Source: an uncultured Bacillota bacterium
GTDB taxonomy: Bacteria; Bacillota; Dehalobacteriia; UBA7702
Reading direction: 5' to 3'
DNA: 64,000 bases
Assembly: GCA_934702375.1 (NCBI GenBank)
Contig: CAKUYE010000001.1
Coordinates: 124,001 to 188,000, forward strand
This document shows positions 32,717-41,565 of this stretch, piece by piece. The position numbers and the translations under genes were made by a program. The notes below the pieces were generated by a model, which had not been told where the DNA came from, did no database searches, and was given only the letters and a program-made list of their open reading frames with translations. Within the stretch, counting starts at the first letter, position 1; the number at the start of each line of letters is the position of its first letter.

Positions 32717-33829
32717 ATGACTCTTTACGAAGAACGTTTGAATCGCATTAACCAAGCCATTGCACTGGAACCCGTCGATAAAATCCCTGTAATTTCCGGT
32801 GCGGCATCCTTCCATGCCGTTGCCGCCGGCGTAACTATGAAGGACTACCTTTCCGATATGGAGCTGAACTGTACCACAAACCTGAAAGCTTTGGAGCTAA
32901 TGGGTAATATTGATGGTGTACAAGTCATGCTTGTTACTCCGGAAGGGCTGCCGACCCTTTGGCTTTCCGAAGTAAAGGTTCCCGGCAGAGAATTGCCCGA
33001 TGAAAGTGAATGGCAGGTTCATGAAAAAGAGTTGATCACCCACGATGATTACCGTGAAATCGTTAAAAATGGTTTTGCCGATTGGTATTTTAAATTCATG
33101 AAGGAAAAGCTCGGCGATCCCTTAAGCCGCTTAAAGCCCGTTACGGAATACGGTCCCATTGCAAAAAAACGCTTTGTGGAAGCAGGCGTCCCCTGCATTA
33201 AAGGAACCTCGCTGCTAACACCCTTTGAAATGTTCTGCGGCGGACGTTCTCTTACCACCTTCTTTATGGAGGACCTTATCGGCGCACCGGATTTATTGGA
33301 GGAAGTCTTTAAGGTTACCCATGAATTTAATATGAATAAATATATTAAGCTTTTCGAATCCGATGCAAAGCCCTACGGTGTTTGGGTCGGCGGCTGGCGC
33401 GGCACTCCCAGTATGCTCTCACCGGAAATGTTTGAACGGTTTTCCTGGAAATACTATAAGGAGCTGGTAGATCTTTGCATCCAATACCATGTTGTACCCA
33501 TTATGCATCTGGACTCCTGCTGGGATCTGGGCCTTAAATACTTTAAGGAATTCCCTGCCGGCAAAGGAGTTATGGCTCTGGACGGCAAAACCAATATCTT
33601 TGAAGCCAAGGAAGTTGTAGGCGATTCCATGTGCATCATGGGCGATGTTCCCGCAGAACTTCTGGCCTTCGGTAAAAAAGAAGAGGTTTACGACTACGTT
33701 ACCGAAAGAATCAAACGTATTGGGCCAACAGGCTATATGATCTGCTCCGGCTGCGACATTCCCTACAATGCAAAGTTGGAAAATGTCCAAATGATGTCGA
33801 AAGCTGCCGATGACGCAGCAAAAGCATAA
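32717..33829 (+). CDS. Uroporphyrinogen decarboxylase-family methyltransferase-like protein
   Basis: A 370-residue TIM-barrel protein of the UroD/MtaA/CmuA superfamily. Characteristic parts are PVISGAASFHAVAAGV, GTSLLTPFEMFCGG, MHLDSCWDLGLKYF and CSGCDIPYNAKLENV. The last cysteine-containing motifs resemble the zinc site of corrinoid-dependent methyltransferases rather than haem-pathway HemE, which lacks them. Its methyl donor is not known. No intact corrinoid protein is nearby (only the relic at 15.6 kb). It is 13 bp from an SLC13 transporter, which probably imports its substrate. Confidence 0.78.
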   Translation: MTLYEERLNRINQAIALEPVDKIPVISGAASFHAVAAGVTMKDYLSDMELNCTTNLKALELMGNIDGVQVMLVTPEGLPTLWLSEVKVPGRELPDESEWQVHEKELITHDDYREIVKNGFADWYFKFMKEKLGDPLSRLKPVTEYGPIAKKRFVEAGVPCIKGTSLLTPFEMFCGGRSLTTFFMEDLIGAPDLLEEVFKVTHEFNMNKYIKLFESDAKPYGVWVGGWRGTPSMLSPEMFERFSWKYYKELVDLCIQYHVVPIMHLDSCWDLGLKYFKEFPAGKGVMALDGKTNIFEAKEVVGDSMCIMGDVPAELLAFGKKEEVYDYVTERIKRIGPTGYMICSGCDIPYNAKLENVQMMSKAADDAAKA

Positions 33830-33842
33830 GGGAGGCACGATC

Positions 33843-35237
33843 ATGGATTCCAAAAAGCTAAAAACAATCATCGGTTTAGCCCTGGCGGTCATCATTATGG
33901 TGATATCTCAAGTAATTTCTCTGCCCGATGGTGTTACAAGGGAAGGACTCTCCGCTCTTGCCATTTTCTTGGCGGCCATTATTATGTGGATTACAGAATC
34001 CCTTCCCATGTGTGTAACGACCTTCGTTTTTATGGCACTCATCCCCTACTTTGGCATCATGGAGCTAAGTGAAGTTTGGACAAGCTTTGGCGGCAGCTCA
34101 TTTTTCTTCGTCATTGCTACCTTTGCTATTACCATGGCCATTTCCAAAACATCCATTCCCCTGCGCATCAGCTATAAGCTTTTGCAATGGTCTAAGGGAA
34201 ACTCCACAAAATTGATTCTCGGTTTCATGTTTGCCTGCGCTATTACCTCGGCAATTATGTCCAACTTATCTACCTGCATTTTATATCTGGGATTGGTCAT
34301 GGCGTTATTAAAGGCAAACCATTGCGAGCCCGGCAAATCAAACCTGGGGAAATGCCTGATGATTACCATACCTGCAGCTGCCGGTATTGGCGGGCTGATT
34401 ACCCCGGCAGGGACACCCGGTAACGTTATGGTCCTCGATATGCTGGCAAATGCAGGTATTACCGTAACCTTCCTTCAGTGGACACTAATTTTTGCACCGT
34501 TGGCACTGATTACCGTATTTATCTGCGGCATTTGGATCACCCGGATTTTTAAACCGGAACCGATCACCGCAGAAGCAATGGAGGCACTGAAAGATCAAAA
34601 AGAAGAAGCCGGAGCTCTAACCGGTCAAGAAAAGAAAGCCGTTGGTATTGTACTGCTTATGGTTGTACTGTGGTTCGCCGGTACCTGGATCCCGGCATTG
34701 AATACCACCGTTGTGGCACTTTTGGGGATGGCTCTTCTTTTCCTCCCTGGCATCGAAGTTCTTTCCTGGCAGGATTACTCTAGGGAAACCAATTGGAACA
34801 TCATTTTTGCCATTGGCTCCATTGGCGTACTGATCTCCGGCCTTACCAAAACCGGTATTATGGATTGGATCGTTAATGCCGCATTCTCCGGCATCAGCGG
34901 TTGGAACACCTTTGCACTGTTCCTTTTTGTAGGCCTTATTGTTTGCATCATTCGCGCCTTTGTTCCCACAGCTCCGGCCATTATCGCTCTCTTTGGGGTT
35001 CCCCTTCTCTCCATTGCGTCCATGACAGGCTACAGCGCCGTTGCGCTGCTGGTAATTCCGGCTTTTTGGGCCTGCACACCGATGCTGCTCTGGTTTGAAC
35101 CCATCTTCCTTTTCACCTATGGCGAAGGTTATTACCGCCCCTTAGACGTTCTGAAATACGGAAGCGTTCCGTCCATCATCCTCATACTTTTAATGGCACT
35201 GGTGCTTCCCTCCTTCGTAGGCTTCTTCGGCTTCTAA
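33843..35237 (+). CDS. SLC13/DASS-family anion:sodium or proton symporter
   Basis: A 464-residue polytopic membrane protein with the pattern of divalent anion:Na symporters: TSFGGSSFFFVIATFAITMA, two pseudo-repeats with ITPAGTPGNVMVLDM and FVPTAPAIIALFGVP containing the substrate-loop features. Substrates of the family are dicarboxylates, sulfate and related anions. Coupled to the UroD-like gene, so a methylated anionic compound is an attractive guess (inference). GGGAGG precedes ATG 33843. Confidence 0.82.
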   Translation: MDSKKLKTIIGLALAVIIMVISQVISLPDGVTREGLSALAIFLAAIIMWITESLPMCVTTFVFMALIPYFGIMELSEVWTSFGGSSFFFVIATFAITMAISKTSIPLRISYKLLQWSKGNSTKLILGFMFACAITSAIMSNLSTCILYLGLVMALLKANHCEPGKSNLGKCLMITIPAAAGIGGLITPAGTPGNVMVLDMLANAGITVTFLQWTLIFAPLALITVFICGIWITRIFKPEPITAEAMEALKDQKEEAGALTGQEKKAVGIVLLMVVLWFAGTWIPALNTTVVALLGMALLFLPGIEVLSWQDYSRETNWNIIFAIGSIGVLISGLTKTGIMDWIVNAAFSGISGWNTFALFLFVGLIVCIIRAFVPTAPAIIALFGVPLLSIASMTGYSAVALLVIPAFWACTPMLLWFEPIFLFTYGEGYYRPLDVLKYGSVPSIILILLMALVLPSFVGFFGF

Positions 35238-35250
35238 CATTACATCTCAA

Positions 35251-35286
35251 AAAAATAAGGGGGCAGCTCTATGCTGCCTCTTATTT
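35251..35286. terminator. Bidirectional terminator
   Basis: A/T-rich lower stem AAAATAAG with CTTATTTT and GGCAG/CTGCC above, between the SLC13 gene and the convergent PucR gene. Confidence 0.75.
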
Positions 35287-36768
35287 TTATTGGCATTCAC
35301 GAAATAGGAAAAAGCTCATCCACAGAATTTCATACTCTTTACGATCCGGGGCCAAAGAAAGCAAATCCATAAGAATCAACTCACTGATTTTATTGAGACG
35401 ATACAGCATCGTATTGCGATGAATCCGCAAACTTCTGGCAGATTCCGAAAGGTGACAGCCGCAATAAACAAAAGCAGCCAAGGTATCAAAATACTGGGAA
35501 TTGCTTTTTTCATCCAATTCCTTCAATAGAAAGAGAGCCGGGTGCACATAATAGCGCAACGCTGAATTTTTATGAAAGTGATCCAGAAGAACCGGCCAAG
35601 CGACATCCTCGGCATAGCAAAAGGTCTCATAACTTCCCTGATGAAAATCGAGAGCCGTCATGGCCTGGCGATAGTAGGTTACAAACTGCCCAAAATCATA
35701 AAAACAATAGCTGACACCGCAAAAAAGATTTTCATTCAAAAAATGCTTTAGCGATTCAAAATATCGCGCTGCCGATAGGTGAGCCCGGGAAAGATTTAAA
35801 ATCAATATAATTTGTTGATGATATAAAAGAGAATATCCGTGATCCAAATGATCGGCCAAGTAGGAATAGGTGCGAGAAATCAGAACTGCTTCCTCCTCAG
35901 AGCGTTCCGCGACCACCGCCACGCAATAGGTATCATTCCACTGCCAGTCCATAGAGGTCAGCATCGGAAGAAGCTCCTCCCGAATTACCGGCTGATCATC
36001 CAGTAGCGCCGTTAATTGGGCGGTAAATCTGGAGAGCGGCAAATAAATATGGCAAAAGGCATCCATATGCTTCTGCATATAAAAAATCAAGGTCTGGATA
36101 ACAGAAGCAATCCCCCGGGGGAAAGTGCCGTTAAAATCAAAGGCAACAAACTGCGCCACACGGTGCTCCAATAAATAAAGAGAACAATGCCAGTAGTGAT
36201 AGCTTTCAAAAGCAGAGCAATGAAAGGTAGGCGCTTTATCGGTAAAGACATGGGTAAAGTCGCCGCTTTCCTTAAAAGTTGTTAACCTCTGATCCGATAT
36301 CCGGCGATCTCTGCACAATTCTGCCCAATGCCAGTGGAGCGACGGCGGATAGCTTGAAGAAATGGCCAACACTTCTCCGGAGGTATTGTACAAGAAGGCC
36401 GGGCTTTTTAATAAGGCATCGGATTGATCCAGCATTTTTTGCAGTCCATTTTTATCGGAGACAAAATCATTCAGGCTTTCCTCCCATTGATTAAAATAAT
36501 CCAGTGCCGTAATGATCTCATTAAATATAATGTCCGTATCAGCGCTTTTAATTTTGATAATGTCGTAACGATTGACAATATAGGCATAGCCGTTTCCTTC
36601 ATCTCCGGAGCCATCACCGGATTCCCGGAAGACATAAACTACATCCTTATGAAAAAGACTGCCGGTAAGCCAGCGCACCGTACGTATGGTAGCACTGCCG
36701 CCACTGATAAAACACTGAATATCGTAATCCTTAAGCCAATCCGCCAAATTCCACATACTGATTTTCAT
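35287..36768 (-). CDS. PucR/CdaR-type transcriptional regulator
   Basis: A 493-residue protein with C-terminal PucR-type helix-turn-helix (CHLSESARSLRIHRNTMLYRL at about 440-462). An N-terminal catabolite-sensing region and a middle GGDEF-like segment match the family layout. Such regulators control catabolic operons for purines or sugar acids. It ends convergently against the UroD-SLC13 pair and is the obvious candidate to regulate it. ATG 36768 follows AGAGG. A likely promoter is TTGATT-16 bp-TACAAT (36830-36835, 36808-36813). Confidence 0.82.
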   Translation of the reverse strand: MKISMWNLADWLKDYDIQCFISGGSATIRTVRWLTGSLFHKDVVYVFRESGDGSGDEGNGYAYIVNRYDIIKIKSADTDIIFNEIITALDYFNQWEESLNDFVSDKNGLQKMLDQSDALLKSPAFLYNTSGEVLAISSSYPPSLHWHWAELCRDRRISDQRLTTFKESGDFTHVFTDKAPTFHCSAFESYHYWHCSLYLLEHRVAQFVAFDFNGTFPRGIASVIQTLIFYMQKHMDAFCHIYLPLSRFTAQLTALLDDQPVIREELLPMLTSMDWQWNDTYCVAVVAERSEEEAVLISRTYSYLADHLDHGYSLLYHQQIILILNLSRAHLSAARYFESLKHFLNENLFCGVSYCFYDFGQFVTYYRQAMTALDFHQGSYETFCYAEDVAWPVLLDHFHKNSALRYYVHPALFLLKELDEKSNSQYFDTLAAFVYCGCHLSESARSLRIHRNTMLYRLNKISELILMDLLSLAPDRKEYEILWMSFFLFRECQ

Positions 36769-37108
36769 TGCAATACCTCTTTGTGTAAAACACCCAAATT
36801 TATTATAATTGTATCATATTTCCACAAAGAATCAAAGTTCCCGGCATTTCACACCTATCCTCAACAAAATATTTTTTCTAAAAAAATTCATACAATCAGA
36901 TTGTTACAAATATTCACTAAAATATTACAAAAGGAGAAAATATGCTTAGAAAATTTAACATGGACTGCCAAAAATTAACCAAACGATAAATAAAAAATAC
37001 ATAAAACCAGGGAAATAACCCCGATAACGCCAAATTACGACAGAAAACAACATTATTATTTATTGCATTGATGAAAAAGTCGTGATACAATCATATTGAG
37101 GTAAAAAT
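36769..37108. other. Intergenic region between the PucR gene and a small plus-strand gene
   Basis: Very A/T-rich. It holds the PucR promoter and a 15-codon frame (36942-36989, MLRKFNMDCQKLTKR) with an excellent AAAGGAG site, which may be a leader peptide or the stump of a lost gene, and the palindromic ACAATCAGATTGT at about 36892. No RNA family or other gene recognised. Confidence 0.5.
37063..37091 (+). promoter_or_regulatory. Promoter of the 58-aa gene
   Basis: TTGCAT (37063-37068), 17-bp spacer, TACAAT (37086-37091). Confidence 0.6.
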
Positions 37109-37285
37109 ATGGCAAATTATGAAAAAATGTACAAAACACTATTCATGGCATGCGAAAAAGCAATGAACATTCTCGAAGAAGCTCAAAAAGAGTGTGAGGA
37201 AATGTATATCGGAGGCGAAAAGACTCTCCCCCGGCTTGAAATTTTTTCCCCGGACATGATTGAGCAAATAAAAAAATCTCAATAA
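37109..37285 (+). CDS. Small protein of unknown function (58 aa)
   Basis: A 58-residue protein with a promoter and GAGGT site upstream. The sequence is helical and charged with two cysteines (MACEKAMNILEEAQKECEE); the C-terminal half (LPRLEIFSPDMIEQIKK) shows no motif. Not recognised. It resembles short phage- or plasmid-type regulators or stress proteins only in size. Confidence 0.6.
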   Translation: MANYEKMYKTLFMACEKAMNILEEAQKECEEMYIGGEKTLPRLEIFSPDMIEQIKKSQ

Positions 37286-37367
37286 AATGTTTCTGTAAAG
37301 AAACAGCAAAGTTTCTGCTCTCAAAAAAACCGTTACCGCATTTTTAACAATATAAACTAAATCTATT

Positions 37368-38705
37368 TCAGGATTTACAGCACGGTACAGTATTATCTGT
37401 ATTTTCCAAAGGTTCTCCCAGAGCAGCCAACAGCAGTGCCCAACAAAGCCAGAAATAGGGTGCGGTAATACAAAGTCGTATTCCAAAAAACGATTGCAGA
37501 CTGTATCCCAATACTCCGCTGCCCCATATGGCAGCCAGAGGATGTTTTTTATTCTTTTTTACATAAAGAATAAAGGATAACACCAAAGCAACAAGATAAG
37601 CTCCCAGAGCAAGGAGGCCTTCGTTTACCAGAATATTCAAATATTCATTGTGTGCAGCATCAATACCGGCACGGTAAGTCACACCGGTATTGTCATCGTA
37701 ACGGCGGAATTCCGCTGTCATACGTTGCCCCAAAGTATCGCAACCTCCGCCCAAAAGCGGATGTTCTTTTACAAGAGGCAACACATTGCGCCAAATATAA
37801 AAACGACCGGTACCAAAGGTATCCTGCCATTGACCGTGAAGGAGCATATGGAACTCATGGAGTGTGCCGCTGCCGATATCCGCAAAAAAGATCACGGCAA
37901 TCCCGGCAAATATAACCACAAGAATGAGAATCCATACCAGAACGGTCTGGCGTCTGTTCTTTGTGAAAGTTAGAGGGATCAGCAACAGTAAGCTGCCACC
38001 GATACCTACAAAGACGGCGGCAACGTTCATCAATACGGCAACAACCAGAGAGGCAAGAAGCGGAATCAACAGCAAAAACCTGGTTTTATGCTGCAAACGA
38101 AAGATGACAACAAAGAAGATCGGCACAGCAACAGAAAGCAATGCGCCGACAAATCCCACATTGCCCACGGTACCGAGAAACGGATAACGATAAGCCGTTC
38201 CGGCATCATAGTAATTCAAGCCCTTGGGATAAAGCCCCAATGGATTGAAACCAAGAAACTGTAAAAAACAAACAGCGCAAAAAAGAGTCATTGCACCGGC
38301 AAAAATCCAAATGAGCCATGGTTTGACCTGATAAAAAAGAGACACACAAAAAAAGGTCAAAACATAGCAGCTCACAGTAATCAAGCCCTCATAGCGATGG
38401 TATCCCCAAAGAGTCTTTGGGAAATAAGAAGATAAAAAGGCGCTGAGAGTACAAAACAGCAGAAACAAAAGCACACACCAATGGATGGCAGATAATTTCC
38501 GGCCACGATATCCCTTTTGCCGAAGAGCAACGGATATAACGGCCATGAGCAGCAGATAAATGCTGCAAATACCAAAAAACAAATCAAATTTAAACCGTGT
38601 AATGGCGGTATATCCACTACTGCCCACAGCGAGCAAAAAAACACTGAACATGACGATCAGAAAAACAGAAGTAAGCCGCTGACGCCAGAGGAGAAGATCC
38701 TTCAT
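37368..38705 (-). CDS. O-antigen ligase/polymerase-family membrane protein (Wzy_C)
   Basis: A 445-residue protein with about 11-12 predicted membrane helices and a large loop before the end (GTGRFYIWRNVLPLVKEHPLLGGGCDTLG and AHNEYLNILVNEGLLALGAYL) matching the Wzy_C/WaaL signature with conserved HNEYL. It would join glycan units on the outer face, in this organism for a wall glycan, S-layer glycan or exopolysaccharide. Alone on the minus strand, with its neighbours on the plus strand. Confidence 0.8.
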   Translation of the reverse strand: MKDLLLWRQRLTSVFLIVMFSVFLLAVGSSGYTAITRFKFDLFFGICSIYLLLMAVISVALRQKGYRGRKLSAIHWCVLLFLLFCTLSAFLSSYFPKTLWGYHRYEGLITVSCYVLTFFCVSLFYQVKPWLIWIFAGAMTLFCAVCFLQFLGFNPLGLYPKGLNYYDAGTAYRYPFLGTVGNVGFVGALLSVAVPIFFVVIFRLQHKTRFLLLIPLLASLVVAVLMNVAAVFVGIGGSLLLLIPLTFTKNRRQTVLVWILILVVIFAGIAVIFFADIGSGTLHEFHMLLHGQWQDTFGTGRFYIWRNVLPLVKEHPLLGGGCDTLGQRMTAEFRRYDDNTGVTYRAGIDAAHNEYLNILVNEGLLALGAYLVALVLSFILYVKKNKKHPLAAIWGSGVLGYSLQSFFGIRLCITAPYFWLCWALLLAALGEPLENTDNTVPCCKS

Positions 38706-38934
38706 TGATAAACCTCCGCAAAGTTGATACTGTCATTATAAAAGAAATTAGGAAATACTACAAGAAAAAACCAAAAAAATTCCAGCATAAGATAAAATGA
38801 TTCGGACATCTTATATAGAGAGCAGCACAGCAAAATCCCGATCCGCAAATATTGCTGCACCGGAAGGGAGCGATGCGCTGAGCTCAACATCAAAACAGTG
38901 ATTTCACACCACTGTTTCAAGAGGAGTTGTTTTT

Positions 38935-39207
38935 ATGAAAAAAATCACAGCCTTTTTGATGGCTCTCTGTCTGACCTTTGCCTTTGCCGCCTGCGGCAAC
39001 AGCTCCACAAATAATGCCGCGGAAGACGGTAAGGAAATTGTGGACAATGCTGCCGATACCGGCGAAAACGTCGTAGACGATGCTGTCGATACCGGCGAAG
39101 AGGTAGTCGATGATGCTGCCGACGCCGGAAAAGATGTCGTAGATGGCGCCAAAGATGCTGTGGATGATGTCGGCGACGGTATGGAAAATACCACCGACAA
39201 CAAGTAA
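38935..39207 (+). CDS. Small lipoprotein with 11-residue tandem repeats
   Basis: A 90-residue lipoprotein precursor. The lipobox is FAFAAC at residues 16-21, so Cys21 is the acylated N-terminus. It is followed by four acidic 11-residue units (DNAADTGENVV, DDAVDTGEEVV, DDAADAGKDVV, DGAKDAVDDVG), probably an amphipathic helical rod of LEA or apolipoprotein type. Its role is likely a wall or membrane spacer. Preceded by GAGGAG and closed by a strong terminator. Confidence 0.75.
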   Translation: MKKITAFLMALCLTFAFAACGNSSTNNAAEDGKEIVDNAADTGENVVDDAVDTGEEVVDDAADAGKDVVDGAKDAVDDVGDGMENTTDNK

Positions 39208-39225
39208 ATCCATTAAAAACTGTAT

Positions 39226-39268
39226 AAAAAAGGGACTTTTGTCAAAAAAAGACAAGGTCTCTTTTTTT
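39226..39268 (+). terminator. Terminator after the lipoprotein gene
   Basis: Stem AAAAAGGGACTTTTGTC (39227-39243) / GACAAGGTCTCTTTTTTT (39251-39268) around AAAAAAA, ending in T. Confidence 0.8.
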
Positions 39269-39415
39269 ATGCCGAATCCATTCTCAATTCTTCACCGAAA
39301 ATCCACAGATATCACCGCCGAAAGCAGGGTTTTTTTCTTAAAAGTTTCTTAAATCCATAAGAATTCCATTGTATTATTTCCCTTTTTCTTTTATAATGAA
39401 GGGGAAGGAGAAATC

Positions 39416-40441
39416 ATGGAAAATCGCGACTATTTTTATGACAACATCAAAGGGTTGCTCATCATAACTGTCGTTATTTGTCACTTTTTAGGCTACTGCA
39501 TGACAAAAAGCGACACAGCGATGCGTTCCCTTGTTCTTTTTATCTATTATTTTCATATGCCCCTCTTTATCTTTGTTTCCGGATACTTTTCCAAAAATCC
39601 GGAGAAATGTCGGGAAAATGCCTTTCGCAGCCTGTTTATGGTATTTCTTGTGGCCCAAATCTTTTGGGTCGTATTTAAATACCTCACCAACGGCAGTACT
39701 TACTATATCCAGCATTTTCTCGACCCGGGCTATGCCATCTGGTATATCGTATCTCTTTTTTTCTGGCGCATATGCTTAAAGGATATCCTAAAGCTCCGCC
39801 ACGCTTTGGTGATATCTTTTCTGCTCTCCCCACTGATTATGTTCGTGCCCGAAGGCAGCACCGTATTGGCTCTGAACAAAACCATCGGTTTTTTGTTTTT
39901 CTTTTTGCTGGGGCATTACGCTACCACAGAACATCTCAACCGCTTTCGCCGTTTGCCCAAATATTTGGGTCTGTTGGGGTTGGCATTGATCTTTGGCGCA
40001 ACCTTTCTGCTGATCCATACCGGAATATTACCCTACGGCGGAACAAAAGCAATCTTCATGCACACGCTGCTCCTTGGCGAAGGAACATCCAACATCTGGT
40101 TGAGTCTGGGCGGCTACTATCTGTCCCTGCTCATATCCCTGGTTACCGGAATATGCGTCCTCATCGCCACGCCGGAGAAAAAGACTTTTTTCTGCAGCAT
40201 TGGCGAGGATACCCTCCCCCTTTATCTTTCTCACACCTATTTTCTGATCCTTACCGGTTTGCTTTTTGACACCGTGGCTTTTTCTCATCTCGGTTCCTAC
40301 GCCTTTTGCCTCGGTTTAAGCATCATCCTAATCCTGATTTTTTCCACTAAGCTTTACAGACGCTGCTTCCATGGGGTCTATCAATTTATGATCGGGCTGG
40401 CTTACCCGAAATCCAATTCAAAGAAGAGTACTGAATCATGA
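39416..40441 (+). CDS. Acyltransferase-3 family membrane protein
   Basis: A 341-residue membrane protein with about ten helices. The OafA/Acyl_transf_3 hallmarks are an early YDNIKGLLIITVVICH, containing the catalytic-type His, and FHMPLFIFVSGYFSK. It acetylates or otherwise acylates a surface polymer. The start of the following deacetylase gene overlaps its stop (ATGA), so glycan acylation and deacetylation genes are coupled. First gene of the 39.4-45.6 kb plus-strand run. Confidence 0.85.
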   Translation: MENRDYFYDNIKGLLIITVVICHFLGYCMTKSDTAMRSLVLFIYYFHMPLFIFVSGYFSKNPEKCRENAFRSLFMVFLVAQIFWVVFKYLTNGSTYYIQHFLDPGYAIWYIVSLFFWRICLKDILKLRHALVISFLLSPLIMFVPEGSTVLALNKTIGFLFFFLLGHYATTEHLNRFRRLPKYLGLLGLALIFGATFLLIHTGILPYGGTKAIFMHTLLLGEGTSNIWLSLGGYYLSLLISLVTGICVLIATPEKKTFFCSIGEDTLPLYLSHTYFLILTGLLFDTVAFSHLGSYAFCLGLSIILILIFSTKLYRRCFHGVYQFMIGLAYPKSNSKKSTES

Positions 40442-41565
40442 AAAGAAAATTCATTGTGTTTTTCACCATTGCTGCCCTTGCCTTTTCCTTGCTCACAGCG
40501 CCGCTTCTGGCAGCAAATAACAAAGACTCCAAATCAAACTCCGGCGCAACAGAAGTCATAAAAAAGGCCGCAAAAACCGGTAATGAAAAAGTAACCAGCG
40601 GTACCGCAACAGATCCTCAAATCAAAGGCGGCTTAATGGCTCTCACCTTCGATGACGGCCCCAGTGCCAATACCGAAAAGTTGCTGGATGCAATGAAAAA
40701 GCGCAACATCAAAGTAACCTTCTTTGTGGTGGGAGAGCGTCTTGACGAGTTCAGCTCTTTATTAAAAAGAGAGTACGACGAAGGCCACGAGATCGGCAGC
40801 CATACCTACAACCACATGAACCTCGGCAAAGCCGACAGTGCCACTATCACCGAAAACCTGCAAAAAACCCAAAATAAAATGGAGGAAATCCTTGGTGCCA
40901 GTCTCGGTACGATTTTAGTTCGTCCGCCTTATGGCAGCGTAAGTGATACCGCAAAATCAACGATCAACGCACCGTTGATCCTCTGGTCCATCGATACCCT
41001 GGACTGGAAATCCCGCAATGCCGATGCCGTAAAGGAGCAGATTCTCAATCAGGCCTGCGACGGTGCCATCGTGCTGATGCACGACCTTTACGATACCTCT
41101 GTAGACGGCTGTATTGCCGCCGTGGATGAATTAACAAAACAGGGTTATACCTTTGTTACGGTCAGCGAACTGTTCCGCCGCAAAGGCGAAACACTTGCCG
41201 CCGGAAAAACTTATACCAATGCAGAAAAAAACGGCATTGACCTTGGTCCATTAAAAGAAGATACGACCAAAGCAAATAATACAACAGAAAAAGATAATAC
41301 TAAAAAAGAAAATGAAAAAAATAAAGGGAAGCGGGAAGACAAAGGCTTCCCCTGGGGACTGCTGATTTTCTGCAGCATCGTTCTTGTGGTTTATGGTGCA
41401 GGAATGGTGACTCGCTTTGGTTTCGGCACGCCCTCCATCCCCGGAAAGGATATTTCTCATGAAAAAGCTGCACCTCATGCTACTCATAGGAATACTTATC
41501 GCAGTGACCGTAATCACCGCAACAACGCCCCTCCAAGCAGAAGAAACAACAACCGGAACCGGTAA
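40438..41565 (+). CDS. Membrane-anchored polysaccharide (peptidoglycan) deacetylase
   Basis: A 375-residue protein: N-terminal signal/anchor, NodB domain at about 70-255 (MALTFDDGPS, IGSHTYNHMN, RPPYGS, LWSIDTLDW, VLMHDLYDTS), a Lys/Glu/Asn-rich linker, a membrane segment near 300-323 and a basic tail. FDD and HxxxH supply the metal. It removes acetyl groups from GlcNAc or MurNAc. No SLH domains, unlike its two downstream paralogues. The last 107 nt, encoding the tail, overlap the start of the next gene in a different frame. Confidence 0.88.
   Translation: MKRKFIVFFTIAALAFSLLTAPLLAANNKDSKSNSGATEVIKKAAKTGNEKVTSGTATDPQIKGGLMALTFDDGPSANTEKLLDAMKKRNIKVTFFVVGERLDEFSSLLKREYDEGHEIGSHTYNHMNLGKADSATITENLQKTQNKMEEILGASLGTILVRPPYGSVSDTAKSTINAPLILWSIDTLDWKSRNADAVKEQILNQACDGAIVLMHDLYDTSVDGCIAAVDELTKQGYTFVTVSELFRRKGETLAAGKTYTNAEKNGIDLGPLKEDTTKANNTTEKDNTKKENEKNKGKREDKGFPWGLLIFCSIVLVVYGAGMVTRFGFGTPSIPGKDISHEKAAPHATHRNTYRSDRNHRNNAPPSRRNNNRNR

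Noticed and set aside
32717..33829. HemE (haem-pathway uroporphyrinogen decarboxylase)
   Set aside because: Sequence has Cys motifs (LDSCWD, CSGCD) and transporter linkage typical of methyltransferase-type relatives, and lacks the HemE N-terminal RQAGRY motif.
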